From assembly GCA_025352765.1 (NCBI GenBank), contig JANXSI010000095.1:1-7175 (forward strand): a stretch of DNA of 7,175 bases, in the 5' to 3' direction. The first letter of the stretch is position 1; each line of letters begins with the position of its first letter. Shown piece by piece: positions 1-5,760 of this stretch. The notes beneath the pieces are model-generated. The model was not told the origin of the DNA. It saw only the letters and a program-made list of their open reading frames with translations, and did no database searches. The translations under genes were made by a program, and so were the position numbers. Origin of the DNA: Devosia sp. Lineage in GTDB: Bacteria; Pseudomonadota; Alphaproteobacteria; Rhizobiales; Devosiaceae.

Positions 1-374
1 TCGGAGATCGACATGACGATCGACTTGAGCGCGATGATCTCGGCGACGATGTCACGGATTTCCTCGCGCGCCGCCTCCTGATCCATCGTCGCGAGCTGGC
101 TCAGATCAATCGAGTCGATCAGCGCATTGAAGATCGCGGACTTGGTCTGAAAGTATTCCTTGTCGCGCTGGATCGCCTCGGCGCTTCGCACGTCGACAAT
201 GTCCTCGTTGCGCAAGCGATTAATGCTGGCATCGACGACTGGCTTGGGAACGGGCATTTCGGCGCGCGGCGGTGCCACCGAGGTGCCCGCGGCCGGCGCC
301 GCGCTCGGTTGGGGCCGCGGCGGTTCGCTTGCACCGGGGGTGTTGCCCCCAAAACTCTGCCGCTTGCCGAACAT
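1..374 (-). CDS. cpaF: CpaF/TadA pilus assembly ATPase, N-terminal part (cut by window edge)
   Basis: Partial gene; the 124 complete codons visible are the N-terminus. CpaF is the cytoplasmic hexameric secretion ATPase that drives Flp pilus extension, and in some species retraction. Residues about 10-47 are rich in Pro/Ala/Ser and probably disordered. From about residue 48 a charged helical region begins, ending at the edge with the stretch LKSIVMSISE, which is characteristic of the CpaF N-domain just before the ATPase core. Walker A, Walker B and the Asp and His boxes all lie outside the window, so catalytic integrity cannot be judged. The ATG at 374-372 follows the cpaE stop by one base. 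An AAGAAGG ribosome site inside the cpaE 3' end, 6 nt upstream of the ATG, supports this start and implies translational coupling. Identification rests on this N-domain plus position directly after cpaE. Confidence 0.9.
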   Translation of the reverse strand, partial: MFGKRQSFGGNTPGASEPPRPQPSAAPAAGTSVAPPRAEMPVPKPVVDASINRLRNEDIVDVRSAEAIQRDKEYFQTKSAIFNALIDSIDLSQLATMDQEAAREEIRDIVAEIIALKSIVMSIS

Positions 375-375
375 A

Positions 376-1653
376 TCAGGCCTTCTTCAGCTTCAGGAAC
401 GAGGGCAACTTGAGGTTGCCGGACTTGCCGGCGGCTTCCGGCACGGAGCGGCCGGTGACCTGCATGCCGATGGCGCGGAAGATGTCGTTGATCCGATTGT
501 TGGCAGCGACCTCGGCCAGCATCTGGCCGTTGTTGGCCGCCGTTCCGAAGGTCGCCGCATCGAACGCGATCTGCCCGATGAGCTGGCATTCGACCGAGGT
601 GGCGAATTCCTGCGGCGAAATCTCGGGGCGCTTGGGCACGCCGACCTTGTTGACGACGAGCATGGGCTGCGACTCATTGGGCCGCAGCGCCTTGATGCTG
701 TCGCTGAGGTTCTTGGCGTTGCGCAAATTGGCCAGATCGGGCTCGGCGACGATGACGATTTCGTCGATGGTGGCGAGCGTGTGCCGGACCCAGGAGGTCC
801 AGGTATGGGGAATGTCGAGAATCACCACCGGGGTGGTCTTTTGCGACAATTCGACGATCTGCTCGAAATCGCGCTCGCCGAAGTCGAAGGTCTTGTCGAG
901 CATGGCTGGGGCGGTCAGCAGATTGATGTGGTTGGCGGCCTTGCTCATCAGCCGATCGAGCATGGTCGAGTCGACCTTGGCCGAGGCCGTAACCGCATCG
1001 GCGATACCGTGCGGCGGGTCCTGGTTGAAATTGAGACCGGCAGTCCCGAATGGCAGGTCGAGATCGAGGATCAAGACGTCCTGGCGCAGATTCTGGCTGA
1101 TCGCCCAGGCGACGTTGTGGGAAACGGTCGACGAGCCGGCGCCACCCTTGGCCGAGATGAAGCCGACGGTCCGGCCGATCGGCGCGGCGCCCTCGGCCGC
1201 AAACAGGTCCGCGATAGCGTTGACGATCGATAGCGCGGTGGTTGGGAGGACCAAATATTCCGAGACGCCCGACCGGATCAGCTCGCGATAGAGCAGCACG
1301 TCGTTGATATGACCGAGGACGATCAGCCTGGTCGAGGCGTCGCACACCTCGGCCAGCCGGTCGAGGGCGGCGGGGATGTCTTCGACCGGCAGCGACGTCT
1401 CGACGATGATGAGATTGGGTGTCGGGTTGGACTTATAGCTTTCGATGGCCCCGTCGAGCCCGCCATTGTGGGTGGTGAGGGCGACCTTGGACATGCGCCG
1501 ATCGTGCACGGCCGCCTCGACCAACTCCGCGGTCTGGGAGTGCTCGCAGAACGCCTGGATGGTGATGCGGGGCAACAGTCGTGCGCCACCGACGACGTCG
1601 CCTGCGGGCTCCTCGACCGGCTTCTTGTCTTTGTTGGGCGCCAGGAAACTCAT
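376..1653 (-). CDS. cpaE: CpaE/TadZ-type pilus assembly protein (receiver-like domain plus MinD/ParA-like ATPase)
   Basis: 425 aa, cytoplasmic. Family members place the Tad machine at the cell pole and act upstream of the ATPase and secretin. Residues about 28-150 form a receiver-like fold. The strand that normally ends in the phospho-accepting Asp reads LIIVETS (Glu85), and the usual Lys-Pro after the last strand is LP (136-137), so it is probably a non-phosphorylated pseudo-receiver. Residues about 160-400 are a ParA/MinD-like domain. Its P-loop is K169-GGAGSST, which keeps the deviant first Lys but lacks the canonical GK[T/S] Lys; VLILDLDLP (193-201) and VVILDIPHTW (276-285) follow. Loss of that Lys is known in CpaE/TadZ proteins. 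The start is supported by GGAGAG (1661-1666), 7 nt upstream of ATG. It lies 37 nt after the cpaC stop and 1 nt before cpaF, so it is part of the same operon. Confidence 0.94.
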   Translation of the reverse strand: MSFLAPNKDKKPVEEPAGDVVGGARLLPRITIQAFCEHSQTAELVEAAVHDRRMSKVALTTHNGGLDGAIESYKSNPTPNLIIVETSLPVEDIPAALDRLAEVCDASTRLIVLGHINDVLLYRELIRSGVSEYLVLPTTALSIVNAIADLFAAEGAAPIGRTVGFISAKGGAGSSTVSHNVAWAISQNLRQDVLILDLDLPFGTAGLNFNQDPPHGIADAVTASAKVDSTMLDRLMSKAANHINLLTAPAMLDKTFDFGERDFEQIVELSQKTTPVVILDIPHTWTSWVRHTLATIDEIVIVAEPDLANLRNAKNLSDSIKALRPNESQPMLVVNKVGVPKRPEISPQEFATSVECQLIGQIAFDAATFGTAANNGQMLAEVAANNRINDIFRAIGMQVTGRSVPEAAGKSGNLKLPSFLKLKKA

Positions 1654-1690
1654 CGTCTAACTCTCCATCGCAACGGTTACCGTCACGTCA

Positions 1691-3106
1691 TCAATCGAGT
1701 ACAAATCCGACCGACCCCGAATATGAGCCGCGCATGCCTTCGTTACCGACGCCGTACATCTTCTCAAGATGGCCGAGGAACACAGCTTCCGCGTCGCCAG
1801 CGATGTTGTAGTTGTCGGTCGGCAGGTCCGGGCGACCGATGTCTGCGAGCGTCGGCGTGACCATGATCATCAGTTCGGTCTGGCTGTGGATGAAGTCGCG
1901 CGAGCGGAACAGCGCACCCACGATCGGGATGTCGCCCAACCCGGGCATGCCGGAGATCTGGTGCTTGTATTCGTCCTGGATCAGGCCGCCGATGGCGAGT
2001 GTTGCCCCGGACGGCACCTCGACCTGGGTCTTGGCGCTGCGCACGTTGAAGTCGGAGGTTCCGACAGGCGTCGACACCTCGGTGTTGACGATCAGGTTGA
2101 TGGTGCCATCCGACTTGACCGTGGGGGTGAAGCTCAGCTTGACGCCATAGTCCTTGTAAACGATCGAGGTGACGCCCTGGCTGTCGGTCACCGTGATGGC
2201 GCGCTGGCCGCCCGCGAGGAATTCTGCAGGCTGCCCCGACATCGCCGTCAGCGTCGGTTCGGCAAGGGTCTTGAAGGCATTGCGGCGCTGCAGCGCGGCA
2301 AGCGTGGCCTCAATCGTGGCGCCCCCGATCGTGGCGCTAGCCGAAATGGTCGGCGCGCCGTTGGTGATGCCCGAGACCAGGCCTAGCGCGCCGTTGGGGT
2401 TGCTGACGAGACTGGTGATAAGGCCACCGCCGGTGATGTTGAGGTTGATGCCGAGCTGCTTGACCACCGAGCGGTCGACTTCGGCGACCGTGACCTTGAG
2501 CTGCACCTGCTGGTTGCCGGCAACCCTGAGCACGTTGGCGACATTGCCGTCGCCGCCGGCGAACTGGCCGGCGATCATCACGGCCTTGGCAGCGTCATCG
2601 GCCGAATTGACGGTGCCGGTCAGCACCACGTGGCTCGCCGTTCCGTCAGTCGATGTCTGGACCGACTCGACCCGCACGTGCGAGCCCGGAATGGTGCGGG
2701 CAATGGCCGCCTCGAGCGCGGCGCCGGTATCGGACTGGCCGCCCACGGTGATGTCGAGAACGGTAATAGCGGCGCCGTTGGCCCCGAGGAAGATAATGTT
2801 GGTCGTCCCAGCTTTCGTCCCCTGCAGGATCACACGGGTCTTGGTCCGCATGATCGCGGACACGATACTGGGCTGGGAGACGATCACCTCTGAGGCGTTT
2901 GCCGGCAGATCGACGATCATCGACTTGTTGGCCTCAAGCGTGACGCTCTGGGTGGCCCCCATGGTCCGGCTCGAAACCTTGAGGTAGCTCGGGCTCGTTG
3001 CGGCCATGGCGCCGCTGGCTCCAGCGCCCAACAGGGCCACGAGCAGGACAATCGCAAGCCGACGCATCGAGGTCCTCGCGCGGATGAAGTTGTGAACAGT
3101 CAGCAT
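1691..3106 (-). CDS. cpaC: CpaC/RcpA outer-membrane secretin of the Tad pilus
   Basis: 471 aa from the chosen start. It is the outer-membrane ring through which the Flp pilus exits. A hydrophobic signal peptide ends in AMA (cleavage near residue 35). A secretin N-terminal domain follows (about 46-122), then a BON-like domain (about 130-198). The secretin barrel (about 265-420) carries the signature VPSGATLAIGGLIQDE and then the conserved turn GMPGLGDIPIVGALFRS. Three in-frame starts are possible. ATG 3127 overlaps the cpaB stop (ATGA) but has no ribosome site. ATG 3106 has GAGGA at a 4-nt spacing. ATG 3067 has GAGGA at a 5-nt spacing and would give a compact 22-residue signal peptide. I chose 3106 because codons upstream of 3067 end mostly in G or C, as real coding does here, and a ribosome site is present; 3067 is a serious alternative. 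cpaB lies upstream and cpaE follows. Confidence 0.93.
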   Translation of the reverse strand: MLTVHNFIRARTSMRRLAIVLLVALLGAGASGAMAATSPSYLKVSSRTMGATQSVTLEANKSMIVDLPANASEVIVSQPSIVSAIMRTKTRVILQGTKAGTTNIIFLGANGAAITVLDITVGGQSDTGAALEAAIARTIPGSHVRVESVQTSTDGTASHVVLTGTVNSADDAAKAVMIAGQFAGGDGNVANVLRVAGNQQVQLKVTVAEVDRSVVKQLGINLNITGGGLITSLVSNPNGALGLVSGITNGAPTISASATIGGATIEATLAALQRRNAFKTLAEPTLTAMSGQPAEFLAGGQRAITVTDSQGVTSIVYKDYGVKLSFTPTVKSDGTINLIVNTEVSTPVGTSDFNVRSAKTQVEVPSGATLAIGGLIQDEYKHQISGMPGLGDIPIVGALFRSRDFIHSQTELMIMVTPTLADIGRPDLPTDNYNIAGDAEAVFLGHLEKMYGVGNEGMRGSYSGSVGFVLD

Positions 3107-3127
3107 GTTGTCCTCGCGCAGGATCAT
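3068..3127 (-). promoter_or_regulatory. Tandem Shine-Dalgarno sites at the cpaC start
   Basis: Two copies of GCGCGAGGAC precede two in-frame ATGs. GAGGA at 3111-3115 lies 4 nt before ATG 3106, and GAGGA at 3073-3077 lies 5 nt before ATG 3067. A third ATG at 3127 overlaps the cpaB stop as ATGA. All three are in the secretin frame, so translation could begin at more than one site with signal peptides of different length. Confidence 0.5.
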
Positions 3128-4041
3128 TGGAGCGGCGACACAGTGGTGCCCACGGACACGGCCGGAGCTTGGAAGGCGGCAGGATCGACGGTTGTTTCGG
3201 CGCCGCTCTGGTCGCCGCCGGTCGTTGCACCAGCCATAACGTTGGACTCCTGGCCGTAGCGGATCAGCCGGATCGGGGCATTGCGCTTGGAGGGCGCGTC
3301 CTCGACGACCGTTTCGGCAAAGTCGACGATCGAGCGCAGCGCCAGCGAGAGCTTGCCGAGCTGGCTGGCGTTGATGACGGTATCGGCCTGGTCGGGCGTC
3401 AGCGCGAGGGTCGCGATCGCGCCACCCGAAAAGACCTGCGACTTCGGATCGGCGACAGCGGCCTCGGCGCCATCGCCGGCCGCCCCGGTGGTACCCGTCT
3501 CGCCCAGACGGGCGTTGATGGCGAGCACCCTCACATTGGTCAGGATCGGCTCTGAGGTCTGACCCGTCGCGGTGCTGCGGGTCAGGATGACGTCGACATG
3601 ATCGTTGGGAACGACGAAACCACCGGAGGCGGATTCAGCGCCGACGGTAATCGAAACGCCGCGCTGGCCTTTTTCGAGCACGGCTGACAGGTAGCCCTGG
3701 TCGGCGCGAACGAGCTTGGCCTGCTGGATCGGTTCGCCGGCAAACAGCTCGAAGCGGGCGACCGCACCCTTCATGTCGGTCATGGCATTGGGGGTCGCGG
3801 TAGCATTGATGAATTCGGGCCGGATAGCGTCTTCCGGCCAGACCTGCCACTCAAGCGAGTCGGCGCTCAGACGCTGACCGACGCCGATGTTAGTCTTGGC
3901 GACCAGCACCTGCGACTTGACTGCTTCGACGACCTGCACCGGTGCCGGAGCCGGCTCGCTGCCGCCGCGGGTTGCCAGGTAGGCGGCGAGGCCGCCCGCC
4001 AGCAGGGCAACCAGCAAAAGCATAATGCGCGATACTTTCAT
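3124..4041 (-). CDS. cpaB: CpaB/RcpC periplasmic Flp pilus assembly protein
   Basis: 305 aa. An N-terminal membrane anchor or uncleaved signal (about residues 5-22) places the rest in the periplasm, where CpaB/RcpC works with the secretin during pilus biogenesis. A SAF domain (about 44-112) runs from QVLVAKTNI to EPIQQAKLV. The RcpC/CpaB core (about 115-245) contains RGVSITV and FVVPNDHVDVIL, typical of the family. An Ala/Gly-rich insert at about 180-200 and a low-complexity Ala/Thr/Ser tail after 265 look flexible. The frame is open up to 4095, but the first ATG there would place 18 non-hydrophobic residues before the anchor. ATG 4041 is preferred because GGAG (4049-4052) lies 7 nt upstream. 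The stop overlaps an in-frame upstream ATG of cpaC. A CtrA-like box lies 71 nt upstream of the start. Confidence 0.93.
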   Translation of the reverse strand: MKVSRIMLLLVALLAGGLAAYLATRGGSEPAPAPVQVVEAVKSQVLVAKTNIGVGQRLSADSLEWQVWPEDAIRPEFINATATPNAMTDMKGAVARFELFAGEPIQQAKLVRADQGYLSAVLEKGQRGVSITVGAESASGGFVVPNDHVDVILTRSTATGQTSEPILTNVRVLAINARLGETGTTGAAGDGAEAAVADPKSQVFSGGAIATLALTPDQADTVINASQLGKLSLALRSIVDFAETVVEDAPSKRNAPIRLIRYGQESNVMAGATTGGDQSGAETTVDPAAFQAPAVSVGTTVSPLQ

Positions 4042-4048
4042 CGGCAGA

Positions 4049-4052
4049 CTCC
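4049..4052 (-). promoter_or_regulatory. Ribosome binding site setting the cpaB start
   Basis: GGAG on the minus strand, 7 nt before ATG 4041. It favours this start over the upstream in-frame ATG at 4095. Confidence 0.7.
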
Positions 4053-4111
4053 ACTCAACTCGAAAACCGCAGGCGCCCAGAGAATTGCCCGACAAGCATG
4101 GACGCCAAGGG

Positions 4112-4126
4112 TCAAAACTTGGTTAA
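4112..4126. promoter_or_regulatory. CtrA-like box upstream of cpaB
   Basis: Reads TCAA-N7-TTAA on the plus strand (TTAA-N7-TTGA on the minus strand), 7 of 8 matches to the alphaproteobacterial CtrA consensus TTAA-N7-TTAA. It lies 71 nt before the cpaB ATG in the cpaA-cpaB intergenic region. CtrA control of pilus genes is established in Caulobacter; its use here is inferred. No convincing -35/-10 pair was identified. Confidence 0.4.
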
Positions 4127-4154
4127 CCGATGCTTTGCCGGCAGGGTTAACCGA
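4121..4154. repeat. Direct repeat GGTTAACCGA with nested palindromes between cpaA and cpaB
   Basis: GGTTAACCGA occurs at 4121-4130 and again at 4145-4154, 24 nt start to start. Each copy contains the self-complementary GGTTAACC, and between them lies a third palindrome, TGCCGGCA (4136-4143). In RNA the two outer palindromes could pair as an 8-bp stem with a 16-nt loop. No U-run follows on either strand, so it does not look like an ordinary terminator. It may be paired operator sites or an RNA processing or stability element. Confidence 0.6.
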
Positions 4155-4178
4155 ACCTTGTTCCACCAAGTGATCGGA

Positions 4179-4682
4179 TTAGCCGATGAAGTGGCCGAAG
4201 ATCGCGGTCTCGGGGTAGACGAGCAGCCCGGCGATGGCGAGGGTGATGCCATAGGGAACACCCGACTTGGTGTCGTGCAGGCGATCGATCCAGCGGTGGC
4301 GGCGGAGCCACTCGGGCAGCGGGTAGCGGCGCAGTGCCAGGATCATGAGGGTAAGCCCGCCGCCGAGCAGCGCGGCGTAAATGAGGTAGGGAAGCATCAG
4401 GCCGACCCCGACCCAGAGGGTGATGGCAGCCACCAGCTTGGCGTCTCCACCACCGATCCAGCCGAATGCAAAGAAGCTGAACGCGACCACCAGGACGGCC
4501 GCAGCGGCGGCAACGCTGATCCCGATCTGCTCAAGCGGGACATGCGCGAGGAACGCCAGAACGAAATAGGCCAGCGCCAGCAAGAGCACCAGCCAGTTGG
4601 CGATACGCATCGTCAGCAGGTCAGACGACGCGGCGAACGCCATGAACAGCGGAAATATGAAAAGCGCGAGTGTTGCGAGCAT
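4179..4682 (-). CDS. cpaA: CpaA/TadV prepilin peptidase (A24 aspartic protease family)
   Basis: 167 aa polytopic inner-membrane protease that removes the short leader of the Flp prepilin and probably of the TadE-like pseudopilins. Both catalytic aspartates are visible: Asp21 in SSDLLTMRIANW and Asp80 in the GGGDAKL (GxGD) motif. The rest is hydrophobic helices, with a positively charged loop at about 117-140 (RRYPLPEWLRRHRW). The length suits the short Tad-type peptidases, which lack the N-methylase domain of type IVa enzymes. The frame is open to 4760, but ATG 4682 is chosen because GGAG (4688-4691) lies 5 nt upstream and the first membrane helix starts right there; the upstream 26 residues are not membrane-like. 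It follows the pilin but is separated from it by an intrinsic terminator, and precedes cpaB by 137 nt. Confidence 0.93.
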   Translation of the reverse strand: MLATLALFIFPLFMAFAASSDLLTMRIANWLVLLLALAYFVLAFLAHVPLEQIGISVAAAAAVLVVAFSFFAFGWIGGGDAKLVAAITLWVGVGLMLPYLIYAALLGGGLTLMILALRRYPLPEWLRRHRWIDRLHDTKSGVPYGITLAIAGLLVYPETAIFGHFIG

Positions 4683-4687
4683 TACGT

Positions 4688-4691
4688 CTCC
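4688..4691 (-). promoter_or_regulatory. Ribosome binding site setting the cpaA start
   Basis: GGAG on the minus strand, 5 nt before ATG 4682. It selects the 167-residue protein over a 193-residue frame that would begin upstream. Confidence 0.7.
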
Positions 4692-4746
4692 GTGACCGCC
4701 GCACGGGTTCGAGCTTGGTCGGCTGCGGATTGTCGACGACGCGTGG

Positions 4747-4761
4747 TTAACAAATCGCAAA
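4747..4761. promoter_or_regulatory. Weak CtrA-like element upstream of cpaA
   Basis: TTAA-N7-CAAA on the plus strand (TTTG-N7-TTAA on the minus strand), 6 of 8 matches to the CtrA consensus, 65 nt before the cpaA start and just past the flp terminator. The match is weak alone; it is listed because stronger elements of the same spacing precede flp and cpaB. Confidence 0.2.
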
Positions 4762-4765
4762 TAGA

Positions 4766-4791
4766 AAAAGGGGGCCTCGCAGCCCCCTTTT
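4766..4791 (-). terminator. Rho-independent terminator after the Flp pilin gene
   Basis: Perfect 10-bp inverted repeat, AAAAGGGGGC (4766-4775) against GCCCCCTTTT (4782-4791), with a 6-nt loop. On the minus strand the stem runs into TTTTTCTATTT, a good U-tract. It starts 25 nt after the pilin stop and 83 nt before the cpaA start, so it should end most pilin transcripts and let only read-through, or a separate promoter, supply cpaA. Confidence 0.92.
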
Positions 4792-4816
4792 CGTCGTCCG
4801 GTAAGGGACGTTGTTC

Positions 4817-4990
4817 TCAGAACGTCGAGGCGTTCAGCTTGTTCGCAACGCGGTTGAACAGCGAAGAGAGCTGGCCACCCAGGGTGGTCGCGGCAGCAAT
4901 GATGCCGACAGCGATGAGCGCGGCGATCAGGCCGTACTCGATTGCGGTGGCACCGGATTCGTCATTGGCGAAACGAGCGATAGTGTTCAT
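4817..4990 (-). CDS. flp: Flp-type major pilin (type IVb prepilin)
   Basis: 57 aa prepilin, the structural subunit of the Tad/Flp pilus (pilA in Caulobacter). A 13-residue positively charged leader ends at Gly13. The processing motif is G|ATAIEYG, with the obligatory Glu at +5 and Tyr at +6 of the mature chain. A hydrophobic helix (about residues 19-37) follows, then a short C-terminal segment rich in Ser/Asn/Leu; the predicted mature pilin is 44 aa, normal for Flp. The frame extends upstream to 5029, but ATG 4990 gives the standard leader length and has AGGAG (4998-5002) 7 nt before it. The gene is followed by a strong terminator and preceded by a dyad with a CtrA-like box, which suits a strongly expressed, separately regulated pilin unit. 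Confidence 0.96.
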   Translation of the reverse strand: MNTIARFANDESGATAIEYGLIAALIAVGIIAAATTLGGQLSSLFNRVANKLNASTF

Positions 4991-4997
4991 CTTGAGG

Positions 4998-5002
4998 CTC
5001 CT
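4998..5002 (-). promoter_or_regulatory. Ribosome binding site of the Flp pilin gene
   Basis: AGGAG on the minus strand, 7 nt before ATG 4990. It is among the strongest ribosome sites in the window and sets the pilin start. Confidence 0.75.
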
Positions 5003-5069
5003 GTACACGTCATCTGGCTTTTGCACCATTCGAGGCGTCGCGCTTCGAACGTGGGCTGACCCTAGGATG

Positions 5070-5096
5070 ACCGGATTGAAAGAGCGTTAATCCGGT
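5070..5096. promoter_or_regulatory. 8-bp dyad (operator-like) enclosing a CtrA-like box upstream of flp
   Basis: ACCGGATT (5070-5077) and AATCCGGT (5089-5096) form a perfect 8-bp inverted repeat with an 11-nt spacer; arm centres are 19 bp apart, near two helical turns, as expected for a dimeric regulator. Inside it, TTGA-N7-TTAA (5076-5090) matches the CtrA consensus TTAA-N7-TTAA at 7 of 8 positions. The inner edge of the box lies 86 nt before the pilin ATG. An ATTGCAAT palindrome (5099-5106) adjoins. The region between flp (start 4990) and the divergent gene (start 5250) contains no gene. CtrA binding is an inference from motif and from Caulobacter pilA control. Confidence 0.5.
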
Positions 5097-5249
5097 TGAT
5101 TGCAATTCGACCTAACGGCCGTTTTTCCGGCAAATCCGCGGCTCATGCGGTGATAAACGTTATTCTAGTGCCCGGTTTCAATGACATTGGTGATTTATTC
5201 ACCATTCGGGGCGAAACTGGTGCCGCGTATCAAGTATCCGGGTTTCGCC

Positions 5250-5705
5250 ATGTCGCTCCTGCGTTCGATCCTGCCTATCGCACTGACCGTGTTCGTCGGC
5301 CTGCCACAGGTCGTGCTGGCCGTTGAGAGCGACCCGATCAGCGTCAAGGTCAATATGGCGCGCATCCTCAAGATCAATGCGCCCGCAGCGACAGTGATCA
5401 TCGGCAACCCCGGCGTGGCAGACGTCACCATCCAGGATCCACAGACTCTGATCCTGACCGGCAAGAGCTACGGCGAGACCAATCTCATCATCCTCGACGC
5501 GAAGGGCAATGCCATCGCCGACACGATGCTCAACGTGGTGCAGGGCCAGGGCGACCTGATTACGGTCTATCAGGGAGCGGCGCGGACCACGATGGCCTGC
5601 CAGCCGATCTGCCAGGCGACCATCACGCTGGGCGACGACTCCAACTTCACCGGCATGGCGGTAGCCTCGTCGGGCGTGCTGCAGAACTCAGCGTCGTCGA
5701 AATAG
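5250..5705 (+). CDS. Small exported pilus assembly protein: stand-alone secretin-type N-terminal domain
   Basis: 151 aa. A signal peptide (residues 1-24, ending VVLA) is followed by a single domain (about 27-97) with the same pattern as the N-terminal domain of the CpaC secretin in this window: SVKVNMARILKINAPAATVI, GNPGVADV, LILTGKSYGETNLIILDAKG. The C-terminal 50 residues hold Cys117 and Cys121 (TMACQPICQ), a likely disulfide, and a low-complexity end. No secretin barrel is present. Small proteins with this pilus-assembly N-domain are known in alphaproteobacterial Tad loci; a periplasmic role next to the secretin is inferred. The frame is open from 5181, but ATG 5250 gives a clean signal peptide; no good ribosome site precedes either start, so the start is less certain than the gene. 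It heads the plus-strand cluster, divergent from flp. Confidence 0.85.
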   Translation: MSLLRSILPIALTVFVGLPQVVLAVESDPISVKVNMARILKINAPAATVIIGNPGVADVTIQDPQTLILTGKSYGETNLIILDAKGNAIADTMLNVVQGQGDLITVYQGAARTTMACQPICQATITLGDDSNFTGMAVASSGVLQNSASSK

Positions 5706-5739
5706 GCGCGGCAATTAACGGTCAAATCCGCCATCCGGC

Positions 5740-5760
5740 CTAACCTCTGCTTAGCAAAGG
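5740..5760. promoter_or_regulatory. Palindromic element upstream of the tadE-like gene
   Basis: A 17-bp imperfect palindrome, CCTCTGCTTAGCAAAGG (5744-5760), pairs at 7 of 8 positions about T5752. Overlapping it, CTAA-N7-TTAG (5740-5754) is a 6-of-8 match to the CtrA consensus. It lies in the 97-nt gap between the secretin-N gene and the tadE-like gene, 42 nt before the latter's ATG. A promoter or operator is possible; no clear -35/-10 pair was seen. Confidence 0.3.

Noticed and set aside
160..1291. Long plus-strand frames (357 and 339 codons) over cpaE and cpaF
   Set aside because: They are antisense to clearly recognised cpaE and cpaF, have low-complexity GC-rich translations with no recognisable domain, and arise from the codon bias of the real genes.
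1769..2987. Plus-strand frames antisense to the cpaC secretin
   Set aside because: Shadow frames; the minus strand carries the complete secretin with signature motifs.
4172..4186. ATCGG-N5-CCGAT hairpin over the cpaA stop as a terminator
   Set aside because: The stem is only 5 bp with no T-run on either strand, too weak to call.
4098..5090. Plus-strand 330-codon frame antisense to cpaA and flp
   Set aside because: It spans two recognised genes, the terminator and the promoter region on the opposite strand, and its translation has no family resemblance.
5139..5166. TATTCT at 5161-5166 as a -10 box for the secretin-N gene
   Set aside because: No acceptable -35 hexamer is found 16-18 nt upstream; not distinct from chance in this AT-richer stretch.
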